NCBI GenBank assembly: GCA_022493055.1 | Contig: CP092781.1 | Location: forward strand, 2,418,001 to 2,482,000 | Length of the DNA: 64,000 nt | Source of the DNA: Staphylococcus roterodami | GTDB taxonomy: Bacteria; Bacillota; Bacilli; Staphylococcales; Staphylococcaceae | Direction of reading: 5' to 3' | Shown here: piece after piece, positions 9,219 through 19,216 of the stretch | Numbering within the stretch: the first letter of the stretch is position 1 | Layout of the letters: every line of letters starts with the position of its first letter | Translations under genes and position numbers: made by a program | The notes under the pieces: generated by a model | Seen by the model: the letters and a program-made list of their open reading frames with translations, nothing else | Told to the model about the DNA's origin: nothing | Databases searched by the model: none

Positions 9219-9857
9219 ATGACAAATCCAAATCAACGATTAGAACCATTTGATGAGACGTTTCAACAACCGAATATTCATCGTGGTAAGCGATATGGTA
9301 AGAAAAAGCGTTCATTGGTAAGCATGATTATTCAAATCATTGTTGTTATATTAACCGCAATCGCTGGATATAGCATGTGGAAACAACCTATTTTTAATAT
9401 TGTCTTCACAAAAGAATCAGTAGATTTTGATGGCATTAAAAATTTTAACGAGACAATTGGAAAAATGCATCAATTGAATATTAACTTGGGTAATATCAAT
9501 GATTTACAACAAGGAATCGATCGCTTAATTTTAGTTTTTAACGGTTTCTTTATTTTATGTATCGTTAGTTTAGTCATTACAATACTGACAATTGTTTTTA
9601 ATCGCACAGTTCTAAAAGTAGTAAATATTTTAGTGTTAGCAATTATGTTAGTCATTACATTGTATTTCAGTTATATTATTAAAGCACTTGCTCAAGAAAT
9701 TGCAGATGCTTTAAAACGATATTATTTAAATGTACCACCAGATCAAGTGATTACAGAAGCTGATGCTATTCATAATGGTATCATTTTATTGGGCTGTAGT
9801 ATCGGTTTACTTGTTATAAGCTTATTCTTCCGTAATCGCATGCCTCGTTTAAAATAA
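9219..9857 (+). CDS. Hypothetical integral membrane protein
   Basis: 212 residues from the ATG at 9219, preceded by CGGAGG. The N-terminus is hydrophilic and basic (HRGKRYGKKKRS), then come four hydrophobic segments at about residues 33-50, 105-128, 133-152 and 188-205. Between segments 1 and 2 lies an Asn-rich loop of about 50 residues. I do not recognise the family. A GTG three codons upstream is in frame but overlaps the ribosome site. Confidence 0.8.
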   Translation: MTNPNQRLEPFDETFQQPNIHRGKRYGKKKRSLVSMIIQIIVVILTAIAGYSMWKQPIFNIVFTKESVDFDGIKNFNETIGKMHQLNINLGNINDLQQGIDRLILVFNGFFILCIVSLVITILTIVFNRTVLKVVNILVLAIMLVITLYFSYIIKALAQEIADALKRYYLNVPPDQVITEADAIHNGIILLGCSIGLLVISLFFRNRMPRLK

Positions 9858-9867
9858 TGTTATATAG

Positions 9868-9935
9868 TAGGGATTGGGACAGAAATGTTATTTTCACAAA
9901 ATTCATTTCGTTGACCCACTCCCTGCTTTTTCTTT
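9868..9935 (+). repeat. Dispersed staphylococcal intergenic repeat (GGGACAGAAAT type)
   Basis: The stretch starting GGATTGGGACAGAAATG and containing TTCATTTCGTTGACCCACTCCC resembles a short sequence I know to be repeated in many S. aureus intergenic regions. A 65-codon frame across it is a by-product, not a gene. Only this copy of the type is present in the window. Confidence 0.5.
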
Positions 9936-10008
9936 ATTAAGGACCTACTTCGTTACTGTCCAATTTTTTCATCTAATAACTCCCCTTTTATTTTATAAAT
10001 CAACAAAT

Positions 10009-10056
10009 AAAAAAAGTATCGATAACCATATTTGGCACCGATACTTTAAAAATCAT
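10009..10056. terminator. Bidirectional terminator between the membrane protein gene and emrB
   Basis: AAAGTATCG (10013-10021) pairs perfectly with CGATACTTT (10039-10047), with A-rich sequence before it and AAAAA after it. It lies between convergent genes. Confidence 0.7.
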
Positions 10057-10108
10057 GTCCCCACAACATAATTTTTGATTAGTCACACTTCAATTAATTT
10101 AATTCAAT

Positions 10109-12040
10109 TTATTCATGATTGTTATTTGAGCTTGCTTCTAACTTTTGAGCCGTAGCTTTTGCTTTTTTATTACTTTGTAAAAATAAACATAAAATTAAGG
10201 CGATGATGCTAAATATCGTTGCAACTATAAATGCATCATTAATACCTTCAACCGTTGCTAGTTTATTTACAAATTGTAGTAACACTTTCATTGCGCCTTC
10301 TTGTCCGCCATATTGTGATGCTAACTCACGCATATGATCTTGAACAATCGGATTCGTTTTATCTAACTCTTCCCCAAAAGCTGATAAATGTTGTGTTGTT
10401 TGTGTTGTCATAACAGTAACTAAGATTGCTGTACCTATAGAGCCTGCTAATTGACGCATCGTATTTAAGAAAGCATTACCATGAGAGGCAAGTCGTCCCG
10501 GTAACGCATTAATAGCTGCAGTTACCATTGGCATCATTATAAATGCCATACCAAATGAACGAAGTACATAGATACCCATGATTGTCATATATGGTGTATC
10601 CATATTTAATTTAGTTAATTCCCACGTTGCATAAGTCATTACAGCAATACCGAAGATGGCTAATGGTTTCAAACCAATAGTATCTAACAATTTACCTGCA
10701 AATGGTCCAAGTAGTCCCATAACAAGTGAACCTGGTAATAGTAACAAACCAGAATCTAATGCTGAGAATCCGCGTAAATTTTGTAAATAAATTGGTAATA
10801 AAATCATACCACCATATAAACTTAACATTACAACCATATTAATAATTGTTGTTAATGTAAATGTTGGGAATTTTAATACTTCTAAATTCAACATTGGTGA
10901 TTTCATTCTTAATTCTCTAATAACGAATAGAATAATAAAGATAATACCGATAGCAAACATTGTTTCTATCTCTACTGAACCCCAACCTTTGTTTCCAGCT
11001 TCTGAGAAACCATATAACAAAGCACCGAAACCAATCGTACTAAAGATAATACCTGGAATATCAGCTTTAGGATTTGTAGTATATTGATATAATTTAAACC
11101 ACACAAAACCAACTAAAATGGCGATTATACCGATAATAAACATACCGTAAAACATCACATTCCAATGATAATTTTGTACGATATAACCTGATAACGTTGG
11201 ACCAATAGCTGGTGCTAAAATCATTGCGATACCCATTGTACCCATTGCAGCACCACGTTTTTCAGGTGGATAAATTGTAATAATAACAATTGATCCTAAA
11301 GGCATTAATACACCTGCACCAACTGCCTGTAATACACGTCCAACCATCATAATTGGAAAATTCATTGAAATCGCACAGATTAATGAACCGATTGTAAAGA
11401 GTACTAACGCAACTAAAAATAATTTTCGATATGAATATTTATTAAATAGATACGCCGTTATTGGTATTAAAATACCGTTTACTAACATAAATCCAGTCAT
11501 CAACCATTGTCCTGTTGAAGCGGAAATATTAAACTCTGTATTAATCTTTGGCAAAGCAACATTTAATAATGTTTGGTTTAAAATCGCAATAAACATACCG
11601 AACAATAATGCCGCTAAAATTTTACCGCGTGAAACACCTTCACCAAAAATAAAGTTTTTATGTTCTTTTTTAATTTTTTCATTCACTTTATATTCTTCTG
11701 AGTTAGGATTTTTAGCAGCAACTGCTTCCCCATCATTATTATTAGTGAATGCTTCTCGATCTTTCTCAGACCCCTTTGTGTAACCATTTAGACTAACTTG
11801 GCTATGATCATCTTGATTGTCAACACGCAACTCTTCATGCGTCATACGTTGTGTCGATTGATCAGTTGTTTTGTCTAAATCACTAGCTTTAAATTTAGAT
11901 TGATTTGATTGACGTGTCGTAAATTGTTGTTCCTTTTGTTGGCGTTTGCCCTTTTTTCTTGATCTAATTAAAAATAAATTGATAACCCCAACAATAATGA
12001 GCGCTAAAATAATGTAGCTAATAATGAAGGTCGTAGTCAT
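10109..12040 (-). CDS. emrB: EmrB/QacA-type MFS multidrug exporter (DHA2 family)
   Basis: 643 residues. The core from about residue 140 is a 14-segment DHA2 drug:H+ antiporter, with LNQTLLNVALPKI (motif D-like, family DHA2), GRVLQAVGAGVLMPLGS (motif C-like) and ATGxxGIAMILAPAIGPTLSG. Unusually, a membrane segment at residues 4-26 plus about 110 charged, Gln/Asp/Lys-rich residues precede the core. It follows the EmrA-like gene by 12 bases in one operon, so the pair should act as a membrane-fusion-assisted pump across the cell wall side. A divergent TetR gene is the likely regulator. Substrates are unknown. Confidence 0.88.
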   Translation of the reverse strand: MTTTFIISYIILALIIVGVINLFLIRSRKKGKRQQKEQQFTTRQSNQSKFKASDLDKTTDQSTQRMTHEELRVDNQDDHSQVSLNGYTKGSEKDREAFTNNNDGEAVAAKNPNSEEYKVNEKIKKEHKNFIFGEGVSRGKILAALLFGMFIAILNQTLLNVALPKINTEFNISASTGQWLMTGFMLVNGILIPITAYLFNKYSYRKLFLVALVLFTIGSLICAISMNFPIMMVGRVLQAVGAGVLMPLGSIVIITIYPPEKRGAAMGTMGIAMILAPAIGPTLSGYIVQNYHWNVMFYGMFIIGIIAILVGFVWFKLYQYTTNPKADIPGIIFSTIGFGALLYGFSEAGNKGWGSVEIETMFAIGIIFIILFVIRELRMKSPMLNLEVLKFPTFTLTTIINMVVMLSLYGGMILLPIYLQNLRGFSALDSGLLLLPGSLVMGLLGPFAGKLLDTIGLKPLAIFGIAVMTYATWELTKLNMDTPYMTIMGIYVLRSFGMAFIMMPMVTAAINALPGRLASHGNAFLNTMRQLAGSIGTAILVTVMTTQTTQHLSAFGEELDKTNPIVQDHMRELASQYGGQEGAMKVLLQFVNKLATVEGINDAFIVATIFSIIALILCLFLQSNKKAKATAQKLEASSNNNHE

Positions 12041-12052
12041 TTAATGACCCCC

Positions 12053-12700
12053 TTAATTTTTATGGATTTTTACTTCAGCGTTCATTCCAGGAACAACTTG
12101 TTTAGACGGTTCTGATTCTAGAGTAATTTTAACAGGTATTACTTGAGAAACTTTAGTGTAGTTACCATCACTATTTGATGATGGCATTAATGAAAAGCTT
12201 GCAGCAGTTGCTTTTCCAATACTATCAACTTTACCTTTAATAGAAGCTTTTTGACCGTCAATAGTCACATCAACATCTTTACCTACTTCAACATCTTTAA
12301 TATCTTTTTCGTCAATATTTGCTGTTACATATAAATCATCTAAATTGTATGCATAAGCGATTGGGTTACCAGCTTGCACCATTGAACCTTCCATACCATC
12401 TAATTTAGCAATTGTACCTTTTTGAGGCATTTTAAGATCCATATCTTTCGTTTCGCCATCTTGACCTTGTACAGTAACAGTTGCTACTTTGTCACCTTTA
12501 TCAAGTTTGTCACCTTGTTTAACATTAAGTGATTTAATTTGTCCAGATGCAGGACTTGCTATTTTAATTTGATCGCCATTTACTTTTGCATTATCAGTTG
12601 TTACATAGCTTGTTGTTTTATTCCAGAAATAAAAGCCAGCAATCCCAATTGCTAATAACACAACAACTGTAATGACATTGATTAATATCATCTTCTTCAT
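12053..12700 (-). CDS. emrA: EmrA/HlyD-type membrane fusion protein
   Basis: 215 residues: one N-terminal membrane anchor (residues 5-24), then a biotinyl-lipoyl-like domain (TTDNAKVNGDQIKIASPASG, SLNVKQGDKLDKGDKVATV) and a beta-barrel C-terminus (VIPVKITLE, VVPGMNAEVKI). This is the HlyD/EmrA adaptor plan but with the coiled-coil hairpin almost absent, as expected for a Gram-positive cell without an outer membrane channel. It is the first gene of the operon with emrB. A TetR-type gene is divergent, with an inverted repeat in between. Confidence 0.87.
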   Translation of the reverse strand: MKKMILINVITVVVLLAIGIAGFYFWNKTTSYVTTDNAKVNGDQIKIASPASGQIKSLNVKQGDKLDKGDKVATVTVQGQDGETKDMDLKMPQKGTIAKLDGMEGSMVQAGNPIAYAYNLDDLYVTANIDEKDIKDVEVGKDVDVTIDGQKASIKGKVDSIGKATAASFSLMPSSNSDGNYTKVSQVIPVKITLESEPSKQVVPGMNAEVKIHKN

Positions 12701-12769
12701 GAAACATTTCCTCCTATTTGCTTTTAAAATTCACTTTATTTATTATAGAGACATGACAATTAAAAAAAC

Positions 12770-12796
12770 ACCAACAATTTTTATAAGAGTGTTGGT
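12770..12796. promoter_or_regulatory. Inverted repeat, probable TetR operator between emrA and its regulator
   Basis: ACCAACA (12770-12776) and TGTTGGT (12790-12796) form a perfect 7-bp inverted repeat with a 13-base spacer, 25 bases upstream of the TetR-type start. A TATAAT for emrA on the minus strand lies nearby at about 12745. Binding by the adjacent regulator is inferred. Confidence 0.5.
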
Positions 12797-12820
12797 TAAA
12801 ATTCACAAAGGTGTAACAAT

Positions 12821-13375
12821 ATGAAACGACAAGCCAAAATAGAAATTCAAAATGCACTTGTTGATTTGATGGCTGAATACCCTTTCCAAGAAATATCCAC
12901 TAAAATGATTTGTGCATACAGCAATATTAATCGTTCTACATTTTATGATTACTATAAAGATAAATATGATTTATTGGAAACCATCAATTCAAAACATAAA
13001 GAAAAATTCCATTTTCTTCTTCGTGCACTACATCATAATTTTGATAATATTAAACAAGATAAACTTAAACTTTATAAATTCTTCATTATTATTGCAAAAT
13101 ATATCAAGCGTAACGAACAATTTTTCAAAGATATTTTAGTCACTTATCCTATGAAAACATTATTCATAGACTATGTTGATTTAGCGAGAGATTATTATCA
13201 ACAAATTGTTAGCGATTATAGTACAACTGTTACGAATAAACAGCTTTACGTCACATATGTCATTGGTGGACAAGCTGGTGTATTCATCAATTGGCTTTCA
13301 AGCGGTTGTCACGAATCACCTGAGGAAGTAGCTACTATTCTATTAGCTAATACGATTAAACTTCAAAACCCATAA
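12821..13375 (+). CDS. TetR/AcrR family regulator of the emrAB operon
   Basis: 184 residues. The N-terminal 60 residues are a TetR DNA-binding domain (IQNALVDLMAEYPFQEIS, then ICAYSNINRSTFYDYYKDK). The C-terminal part, with YLARDYYQQI-like helices and GGQAGVFINWLSSGCHESPEE, fits the Gram-positive TetR_C group. It is divergent from emrAB across 120 bases holding an inverted repeat, so local repression of the pump is likely. An AAAGGTG ribosome site precedes the ATG. Confidence 0.85.
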   Translation: MKRQAKIEIQNALVDLMAEYPFQEISTKMICAYSNINRSTFYDYYKDKYDLLETINSKHKEKFHFLLRALHHNFDNIKQDKLKLYKFFIIIAKYIKRNEQFFKDILVTYPMKTLFIDYVDLARDYYQQIVSDYSTTVTNKQLYVTYVIGGQAGVFINWLSSGCHESPEEVATILLANTIKLQNP

Positions 13376-13456
13376 ATAGAATCACTAATAAGCAAGTCAA
13401 GTTAATATAAGCTATATGATATGAAATATAAAACTACTTAATACTGTCTTTAACTA

Positions 13457-13500
13457 CAAAAATGCCGAGATTCCTACAAGTTGATCTCGACATTTTTTAT
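13457..13500. terminator. Bidirectional terminator between the TetR gene and tcaB
   Basis: AAAAATGCCGAGAT (from about 13459) pairs with ATCTCGACATTTTTT (ending about 13498), with one mismatch in the stem. It lies between convergent genes. Confidence 0.85.
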
Positions 13501-13572
13501 TATTTAAGTTGTATTTTGAACACAAATACATGGTGCTCTATTTTGATTTTGTCTTTTAATATTATAGAAATG

Positions 13573-14790
13573 CTACATTGTTGATTTATCTGTTTTAAAC
13601 ACTTTCATATTATATATTTGTAAAATAATAAGTAACAACGCTGCAGTTACAATAATAAAAATATATGGCATTGGATTCTCTTCGCCTTTTATTCCTACCA
13701 ATGGTGAGGCAATACCACCAAATAAAAATTGAACCAATCCCAATAAGCTTGATGAGCTTCCTCGGCCGCTGCTACTTTCATCCATAGCGATTGTAAATCC
13801 AAGCGTCGCAACACCAGTAACTGGTGCGATTAAGATCACAAAACTGATTGCTAGTATCCAAAAATTCCAGTGATTGAGCAATGTTAAAGTTACTAATAAT
13901 ACCCCAATAATTTGAATCATCGTCATTACTCTCATCAATTTTTGAGGATTCACATAATCAACCAAATAACCTGTAAGCTGACTAGAAATAATTAATGTTA
14001 TACCTATACCTGCAAACATCCAGCTAAATTGTAGTGCTGACATGCCATAAATTTTTTGAATAATAAACGGTGACGCAGATATGTAAGTAAATAATATTAC
14101 AAAGGTCATACCTTGGATGAGCATTGGCAATACGAAGCGTGGCGTTTTCAATAGTACTTTGAAATTTTTAAACATTGATTTTAATCCACCATGGGATTCA
14201 CGATTTGTCATAGCTAAAGATTCGGGCACTTTTAATAACGAACCGATGACCATGACGAAACCAAAAATAGTTAAAATTACGAACACCATTCTCCAAATAG
14301 AATAGTTTAAAATAATACCACCTAAAGTTGGTGCAATGACAGGTGCTATTCCATTTACAAGCATTAATAATGCCATAAATTTTGTCAATTCGTTACCACT
14401 ATACATATCACTAGCAATAGCTCTAGAAATAACGGCAGCTGCACCGCCTGTCACACCTTGAATAAATCTCAAGATAATCATAATCCAAATATTATGAACG
14501 AAAACAATTCCTAAACTCGCCAATGTAAATATAATCATCGCTATAATGAGCGGCTTTCTGCGTCCAGTCGAATCCGAAATCGGACCAGCAAATAAATTAC
14601 CAAACGCCAAACCAATCATAAACATAGATAATGTTAACTGTGCATTTGATGTTGTAGTTTGAAAGTCATGTCTTATATCTGGCAAACCTGGTAAAAACAT
14701 ATCAATTGATAACGCACCAATGGCGGTTAAAGCACCTAATATAATAATAAATATAGGCGAGCGCTTATTAAAATTTGTTAAGTCATTCAT
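13573..14790 (-). CDS. tcaB: MFS transporter TcaB (Bcr/CflA type)
   Basis: 405 residues, twelve membrane segments of the Bcr/CflA drug-resistance MFS family: ALSIDMFLPGLPDI in segment 1, GPISDSTGRRKPL (motif A) between segments 2 and 3, RFIQGVTGGAAAVISRA in segment 4 and APTLGGIIL in segment 5. It is the last gene of the tcaR-tcaA-tcaB cluster. The cluster is known in S. aureus for its effect on teicoplanin susceptibility; the TcaB substrate is not established. AAGGAGA precedes the ATG. A hairpin between tcaA and tcaB may lower its transcription relative to tcaA. Confidence 0.9.
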   Translation of the reverse strand: MNDLTNFNKRSPIFIIILGALTAIGALSIDMFLPGLPDIRHDFQTTTSNAQLTLSMFMIGLAFGNLFAGPISDSTGRRKPLIIAMIIFTLASLGIVFVHNIWIMIILRFIQGVTGGAAAVISRAIASDMYSGNELTKFMALLMLVNGIAPVIAPTLGGIILNYSIWRMVFVILTIFGFVMVIGSLLKVPESLAMTNRESHGGLKSMFKNFKVLLKTPRFVLPMLIQGMTFVILFTYISASPFIIQKIYGMSALQFSWMFAGIGITLIISSQLTGYLVDYVNPQKLMRVMTMIQIIGVLLVTLTLLNHWNFWILAISFVILIAPVTGVATLGFTIAMDESSSGRGSSSSLLGLVQFLFGGIASPLVGIKGEENPMPYIFIIVTAALLLIILQIYNMKVFKTDKSTM

Positions 14791-14946
14791 ATTACTATCT
14801 CCTTTATATTGCTCTTTTCATAAATATAACAATCCCAAAATATATTTAAATATGCTCTTTTATATATTAGCATTACTCACAAGATTCATGAACATCATTA
14901 CAACTTATTAAAGATATAAATTTTAGCTTCCCCAAAATTTTTTCAC

Positions 14947-15008
14947 AAAAAACAATCCCTTCGAAGTAATTTACACTTATTGTAAATACTTTGAAAGGAT
15001 GTTGTTTG
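14947..15008 (-). terminator. Hairpin between tcaA and tcaB
   Basis: AAACAATCC at about 14950 pairs with GGATGTTGTTT near 15007. The stem continues through AAGTA/TACTT and TTTACA/TGTAAA around a five-base loop, with a few mismatches. It can end or attenuate the tcaA transcript. Confidence 0.7.
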
Positions 15009-15046
15009 TATTCATATACACATGCATCTTATTTAAGTTCTGTTCT

Positions 15047-16429
15047 TTATTTGTCTGTTGTCTTAATTAGTTGTAATTGATCTTGTGAACCTTCTTCTAG
15101 TTCATATTTCTTATCAATTTCTTCACCTTTTTCATTTACCAAGCGGACAGTTGCCATTATTTTATTACCATGCTGTTCAGCATCCAAAATTTGAGGTGAA
15201 CTAATCATCATTAATCTTCCTTTAGATAAACTCTTTTTTATATCATCATAATATGAAGACCCTTTTTTAATATACGATGATATAAAATCAAAGTTAGATT
15301 GATTAAACGCTGCATTATTCGCTAAAGAATATCCTGCAAAGAATTCAATCAATTTATTTTTTAAACTATTTTCTTCTTTTTCTTTCTTTTCTACATAATC
15401 ATCAATATCTTCGCTGTCGAAGTTCAATGTTACTTCTGTATTATATTTTAAATCACTTGCTTTAATGGTTTTAGTTTGAGTTGTGAATGTCTTATCTTTC
15501 GCTTTACCTGAAGCCGAAATGGTAATATCTTTATTTTGAGGATATGGTCCATATGTTTTTGAACTTGAAAATGCCATTTCTTTATCATTAATTGTTATTT
15601 TTTTAGAGCTATCTTTTAATTTTGTATCACCTTTTAAAGTTACTGAAATATTCGCTTCTTCAAAATCTTCTGTAACATCCACGGTTTCAGAATTACTTTG
15701 TCGGAAATCAAATTTTAAATGCCCTGGAAATTCACCATTTTCTGTAGCTTTCATTGCAGCAATTCTATATTTACCTGGTATGAAGTTACCTAACGGTGTA
15801 ACTTTATTTGCTTCAGCTACAACAACCTTTTTCTTACCACCCGCTTTAAATTCATATTTAGTTCTTTCTTTAGGTTTTATAATTGGTTGTTTAGTAGGTG
15901 CTGTGAAGCTCATATTATCGAAAAAGATATAACGTCTGCCATTTTTACTAACACGTAAAACATTTTGTCCTGACCTTGTTTGAATATAAGAAGCAACACT
16001 TGTCTTACTACTATTTAATTTATGGACTGTGTTTTCAAGATCGGTTACAAATTGTTTAAGACCAACTTCATCTTTGATATACCGTATATATACTTTTGCC
16101 TCTTCAGAATCGACTTTATTGTCTTTAGTGCTTAATAAGGTTGCTACTTTTTGTTTATCATTATTTTCAATCGCATTTACTAAAATTTTAGTTTGAGCTT
16201 CAGGTGAATTAAAATTCCGTAATAAAAAGAACAATATTATGATTAAGATTATTATGAAGAATCCAATTGCCCACGGCACCATTTTTCTAATCTTGATGTT
16301 ATTCGTTTGCATGTCTTCATCAGTTGACTTTCTATATAATGCTTGACCACGATCAAATTGATGTCCACAATGAGAACACATTTCTGCATCCTCTTTCACT
16401 TGACGTCCACATTTCGGGCAAGATTTCAT
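15047..16429 (-). CDS. tcaA: Membrane-anchored zinc-ribbon protein TcaA
   Basis: 460 residues, the expected TcaA length. The N-terminus is a cytoplasmic zinc ribbon with CPKC and CSHC pairs (Cys4, 7, 18 and 21), then a membrane segment at about 51-70, then a large extracellular part of about 390 residues with repeated beta-rich modules. In S. aureus, loss of TcaA raises glycopeptide resistance, and the protein has been tied to cell-envelope and wall teichoic acid changes (established knowledge). It lies between tcaR and tcaB, each separated by a hairpin, so partly independent transcription is likely. Confidence 0.93.
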   Translation of the reverse strand: MKSCPKCGRQVKEDAEMCSHCGHQFDRGQALYRKSTDEDMQTNNIKIRKMVPWAIGFFIIILIIILFFLLRNFNSPEAQTKILVNAIENNDKQKVATLLSTKDNKVDSEEAKVYIRYIKDEVGLKQFVTDLENTVHKLNSSKTSVASYIQTRSGQNVLRVSKNGRRYIFFDNMSFTAPTKQPIIKPKERTKYEFKAGGKKKVVVAEANKVTPLGNFIPGKYRIAAMKATENGEFPGHLKFDFRQSNSETVDVTEDFEEANISVTLKGDTKLKDSSKKITINDKEMAFSSSKTYGPYPQNKDITISASGKAKDKTFTTQTKTIKASDLKYNTEVTLNFDSEDIDDYVEKKEKEENSLKNKLIEFFAGYSLANNAAFNQSNFDFISSYIKKGSSYYDDIKKSLSKGRLMMISSPQILDAEQHGNKIMATVRLVNEKGEEIDKKYELEEGSQDQLQLIKTTDK

Positions 16430-16610
16430 ATTTTCACCTCAATTCCATTCCGCTTCATATGTTATATGTATATTCCAAAAATTATTTTCTTATTTTACCA
16501 TTATTATTTTACAAATATTATCACAAGAATACAATTCAAGAAATGATTAACTTTACTTTAGAATTGTACCTTATTACATTATTAATGAAAGTACTCTCTC
16601 AATTATAACT

Positions 16611-16662
16611 AAAAAGAAGGCGTTCAATACATACATATTTAGTCTTATATTTGAACACCTTC
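16611..16662 (-). terminator. Terminator after tcaR
   Basis: GAAGGCGTTCAA (16616-16627) pairs with TTGAACACCTTC (16651-16662) with one mismatch. On the minus strand it is followed by TTTTT. It begins 7 bases after the tcaR stop. Confidence 0.8.
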
Positions 16663-16668
16663 AAAACT

Positions 16669-17124
16669 CTATTTATGATTGCTATATGTTTTTATACGAT
16701 GATTGATGACTTCTAATACTTGTCTGACATTCTCAATGTCCTCTGATTTTAAGTCATTTGTGATATCTTGCGCAATATCAGTCATAATCGCATTACGTTC
16801 TTTCAAATAAGCTCTACCCTTATCTGTTAGCGTTATGAACTTTAATCGCTGATCTATGTTTAAGTTTGGTTTATCTAATTTAACTAATTTTGCATCTATC
16901 AGCTTTTTAATGCGTCTACTTACTGCTGCTTTATTTACACCCTGTCTTTGCGTGATTTCACTAATTGTCAAAGGTTCTTTATTCAACATACCTAGTACGT
17001 TGGATTGCTCTAATGAAATTTCATATTCATTTTGTAAATCTTTTAACATTTTTGCAGTTAATGCATTAACGTTATTTATAAACTGCTCTAAAAATTGAAT
17101 ATGGTCTTGTAAATGTTTTACCAT
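16669..17124 (-). CDS. tcaR: MarR-family regulator TcaR
   Basis: 151 residues, a winged-helix MarR protein: recognition region [36 protein letters not shown] followed by the wing [17 protein letters not shown]. In staphylococci TcaR represses the icaADBC biofilm operon and acts on surface protein genes (established for S. aureus/S. epidermidis); ica is not in this window. It heads the tcaRAB cluster and is divergent from the DUF218 gene. A GGGAGAAA ribosome site lies before the ATG. Confidence 0.92.
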   Translation of the reverse strand: MVKHLQDHIQFLEQFINNVNALTAKMLKDLQNEYEISLEQSNVLGMLNKEPLTISEITQRQGVNKAAVSRRIKKLIDAKLVKLDKPNLNIDQRLKFITLTDKGRAYLKERNAIMTDIAQDITNDLKSEDIENVRQVLEVINHRIKTYSNHK

Positions 17125-17317
17125 AATGATTTCTCCCTAATTACTATTTTTATAAAGTATCCTCAGCAATCATTGTATCGCACATCTAATATATACAAAA
17201 ATATCGGCTTATATATAGTACAACAAAGTAAGACTCACATGTAGCGTCGTTCTTCTTGCTTTAATGAAATAAATCATCTAAATTTATAGTTATATTTCTT
17301 AAGAACGAGGTGTCAGT

Positions 17318-18289
17318 ATGTTATTGAATTTATTATTATCAATATTTATACTCAGCGTTATTTGTCCGTTACTTTTTAACAATACGTTAACGTTGAATTT
17401 AACATGCTACATTTCTGTTGTCATATCGATATTTTTGTCACTCATCTATAGCATCATGACATACACTTTCCCCTGGTCTATGTTTGTAACATTTTTAATA
17501 GTCAGTATTATCATGCTATTCAAACATAGATACTTATTTTCTCATACTTCTAGCCACTTATTTATTAAAAAATTATTATCTTTTTCATATAAATTCGTAC
17601 TCTACACATCAGCACTTCTATTTATAAGCACGAATCAACAACCTATTGTAAAAGGTTTTGCTATGTGGCTTGCAATATTATGCATATCTTTATTACTAAC
17701 ATTTATCTGTTATCTTGTTTGGACAACCTCTTATGGTCATCGATCATATGATAATGAAGTTGATGTCATTATTGTGTTAGGCGCTGGTATTTTCACTGAA
17801 TCTGTAACACCGATGCTCGCCGCACGCTTAGATCGTGCACTTGCTATCTATCAACATCAAACATCACCAACTAAAATATTAGTTTCCGGCGGTCAGGGAC
17901 CTGATGAACCAATTTCTGAAGCTTTAGCTATGCAACCCTATTTGATTGCTCAAGGCGTAGATGAAGCCGATATTTTAATGGAATCCCACTCAATAAATAC
18001 ATACACAAACTTTTTATATTCTAAACAAATCATCGCAAAATTTTTCCCAAAGGAAGTTAAAATCGTCTGTGTAACAAGTCAATTCCATATATTACGAGCA
18101 CTACGATTAGCTCAAAAACTCAGTCTATCTGTCGATGGTGTTGGTAGCCATACGCCGTATCATTTTTTCTTACATGCGCTTATCAAAGATTATTTAGGTG
18201 TCATGTATCAATATAAATTATTACTCACACTTTATTGCGCAAGTAGTTGGTTTATAAGCTTTTATTGTGCATTTATTTATAGTCGATAA
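17318..18289 (+). CDS. YdcF/SanA-like DUF218 membrane protein
   Basis: 323 residues. The first 145 residues contain about five hydrophobic segments. The C-terminal half is a DUF218 domain: VDVIIVLGAGIFTESVTPML, then AARLDRALAIYQ, ILVSGGQGPDEPISEA, the MESHSINTYTNF motif and VTSQFHILRALRLAQ. The E. coli relatives (SanA, YdcF, ElyC) act in envelope integrity, with lipid-carrier recycling proposed; the function here is unknown. It is divergent from tcaR, and CGAGGTG precedes the ATG. Confidence 0.85.
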   Translation: MLLNLLLSIFILSVICPLLFNNTLTLNLTCYISVVISIFLSLIYSIMTYTFPWSMFVTFLIVSIIMLFKHRYLFSHTSSHLFIKKLLSFSYKFVLYTSALLFISTNQQPIVKGFAMWLAILCISLLLTFICYLVWTTSYGHRSYDNEVDVIIVLGAGIFTESVTPMLAARLDRALAIYQHQTSPTKILVSGGQGPDEPISEALAMQPYLIAQGVDEADILMESHSINTYTNFLYSKQIIAKFFPKEVKIVCVTSQFHILRALRLAQKLSLSVDGVGSHTPYHFFLHALIKDYLGVMYQYKLLLTLYCASSWFISFYCAFIYSR

Positions 18290-18384
18290 GTCGACAAGCA
18301 AACTATCATTATATGTTGTTTCCAATATTGCGTCAATCTTACTGAACAGCCATTATAATTATATGTGTCAGAAAATATAAAATG

Positions 18385-18433
18385 AAAAAGGCAATTTCTA
18401 CCTATAATCCTGGTAAGAATTGCCCTTTTTTCT
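18385..18433. terminator. Bidirectional terminator between the DUF218 gene and hrtA
   Basis: AAAAAGGCAATTTCTACC pairs with GGTAAGAATTGCCCTTTTTT, with near-perfect stem bases on each side of an AT-rich loop. Convergent genes flank it. Confidence 0.85.
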
Positions 18434-18550
18434 TTGTTATAGTTTCTTGCAATTACAAAATATCTTTGTCGAATCTCCACGTCAATTTTATTAATGATTT
18501 TTTAGTGAAAATCCTTTGAATTATTATCAATTATAGTTTGATTCGTATAA

Positions 18551-19216
18551 CTAACCAGTTATTTTCCCGTCTTCTAACTCGATAACTCGATCAGCATATT
18601 CAAACAATCTTCTATCATGAGTAATCATAATTCCAACCATATGATGTTCTTTAATTTGGTGTCTTATCATTTCTACTACCTCTGTAGCTCTATCCGCGTC
18701 AAGACTTGCCGTTGGTTCATCAGCTAAAATAATTTTAGGATGATTCATAAAAGCTCTCATAATCGCAACGCGTTGTTTTTCGCCACCAGATAATTGATGA
18801 GGAAATACATTCAGACGATGTCCTAAACCAATATTTTGTAATAACTCTGTAGCTCTTGCTAAACTTTCTTGTTTAGACATTCCCGCTTCTTGACCTACTA
18901 ATGTTAATTGTTCAATTACTTTTAAATAAGGTACTAAATGTGATGATTGGAAGATAAATCCAATTTCATTCAATCTTAAATCACTAGGTCGATGCTGTTT
19001 ATCAAATAAAGGTCCATCATTATAAAATACTTCTCCACTCGTTTGACTCAATAGTCCCCCTAAAATTGTAAGTAAAGTTGTTTTACCAGAACCAGAAGCA
19101 CCATTTAAGATTACAAACTCTCCTTGTTTCACTTCGAAATTAATACCTTTCAACACTTTTGTTTCTGACAAACCTTCTCCAAAATTTTTAATAATATCTT
19201 TCACTAACAAAGTCAT
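18551..19216 (-). CDS. hrtA: Haem exporter ATPase HrtA
   Basis: 221 residues, an ABC ATPase of the MacB/LolD type: Walker [10 protein letters not shown] near residue 38, Q-loop FIFQSSHL, signature [15 protein letters not shown], Walker [15 protein letters not shown] and switch His ITHDRR. With HrtB it exports toxic haem from the staphylococcal membrane (established in S. aureus). Its ATG overlaps the hrtB stop by one base (TAATG), so the two are co-translated. The operon is divergent from hssRS, with the HssR box between. Confidence 0.95.
   Translation of the reverse strand: MTLLVKDIIKNFGEGLSETKVLKGINFEVKQGEFVILNGASGSGKTTLLTILGGLLSQTSGEVFYNDGPLFDKQHRPSDLRLNEIGFIFQSSHLVPYLKVIEQLTLVGQEAGMSKQESLARATELLQNIGLGHRLNVFPHQLSGGEKQRVAIMRAFMNHPKIILADEPTASLDADRATEVVEMIRHQIKEHHMVGIMITHDRRLFEYADRVIELEDGKITG

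Noticed and set aside
9874..10071. 65-codon frame after the membrane protein gene
   Set aside because: It lies across a dispersed intergenic repeat and a terminator hairpin; no ribosome site.
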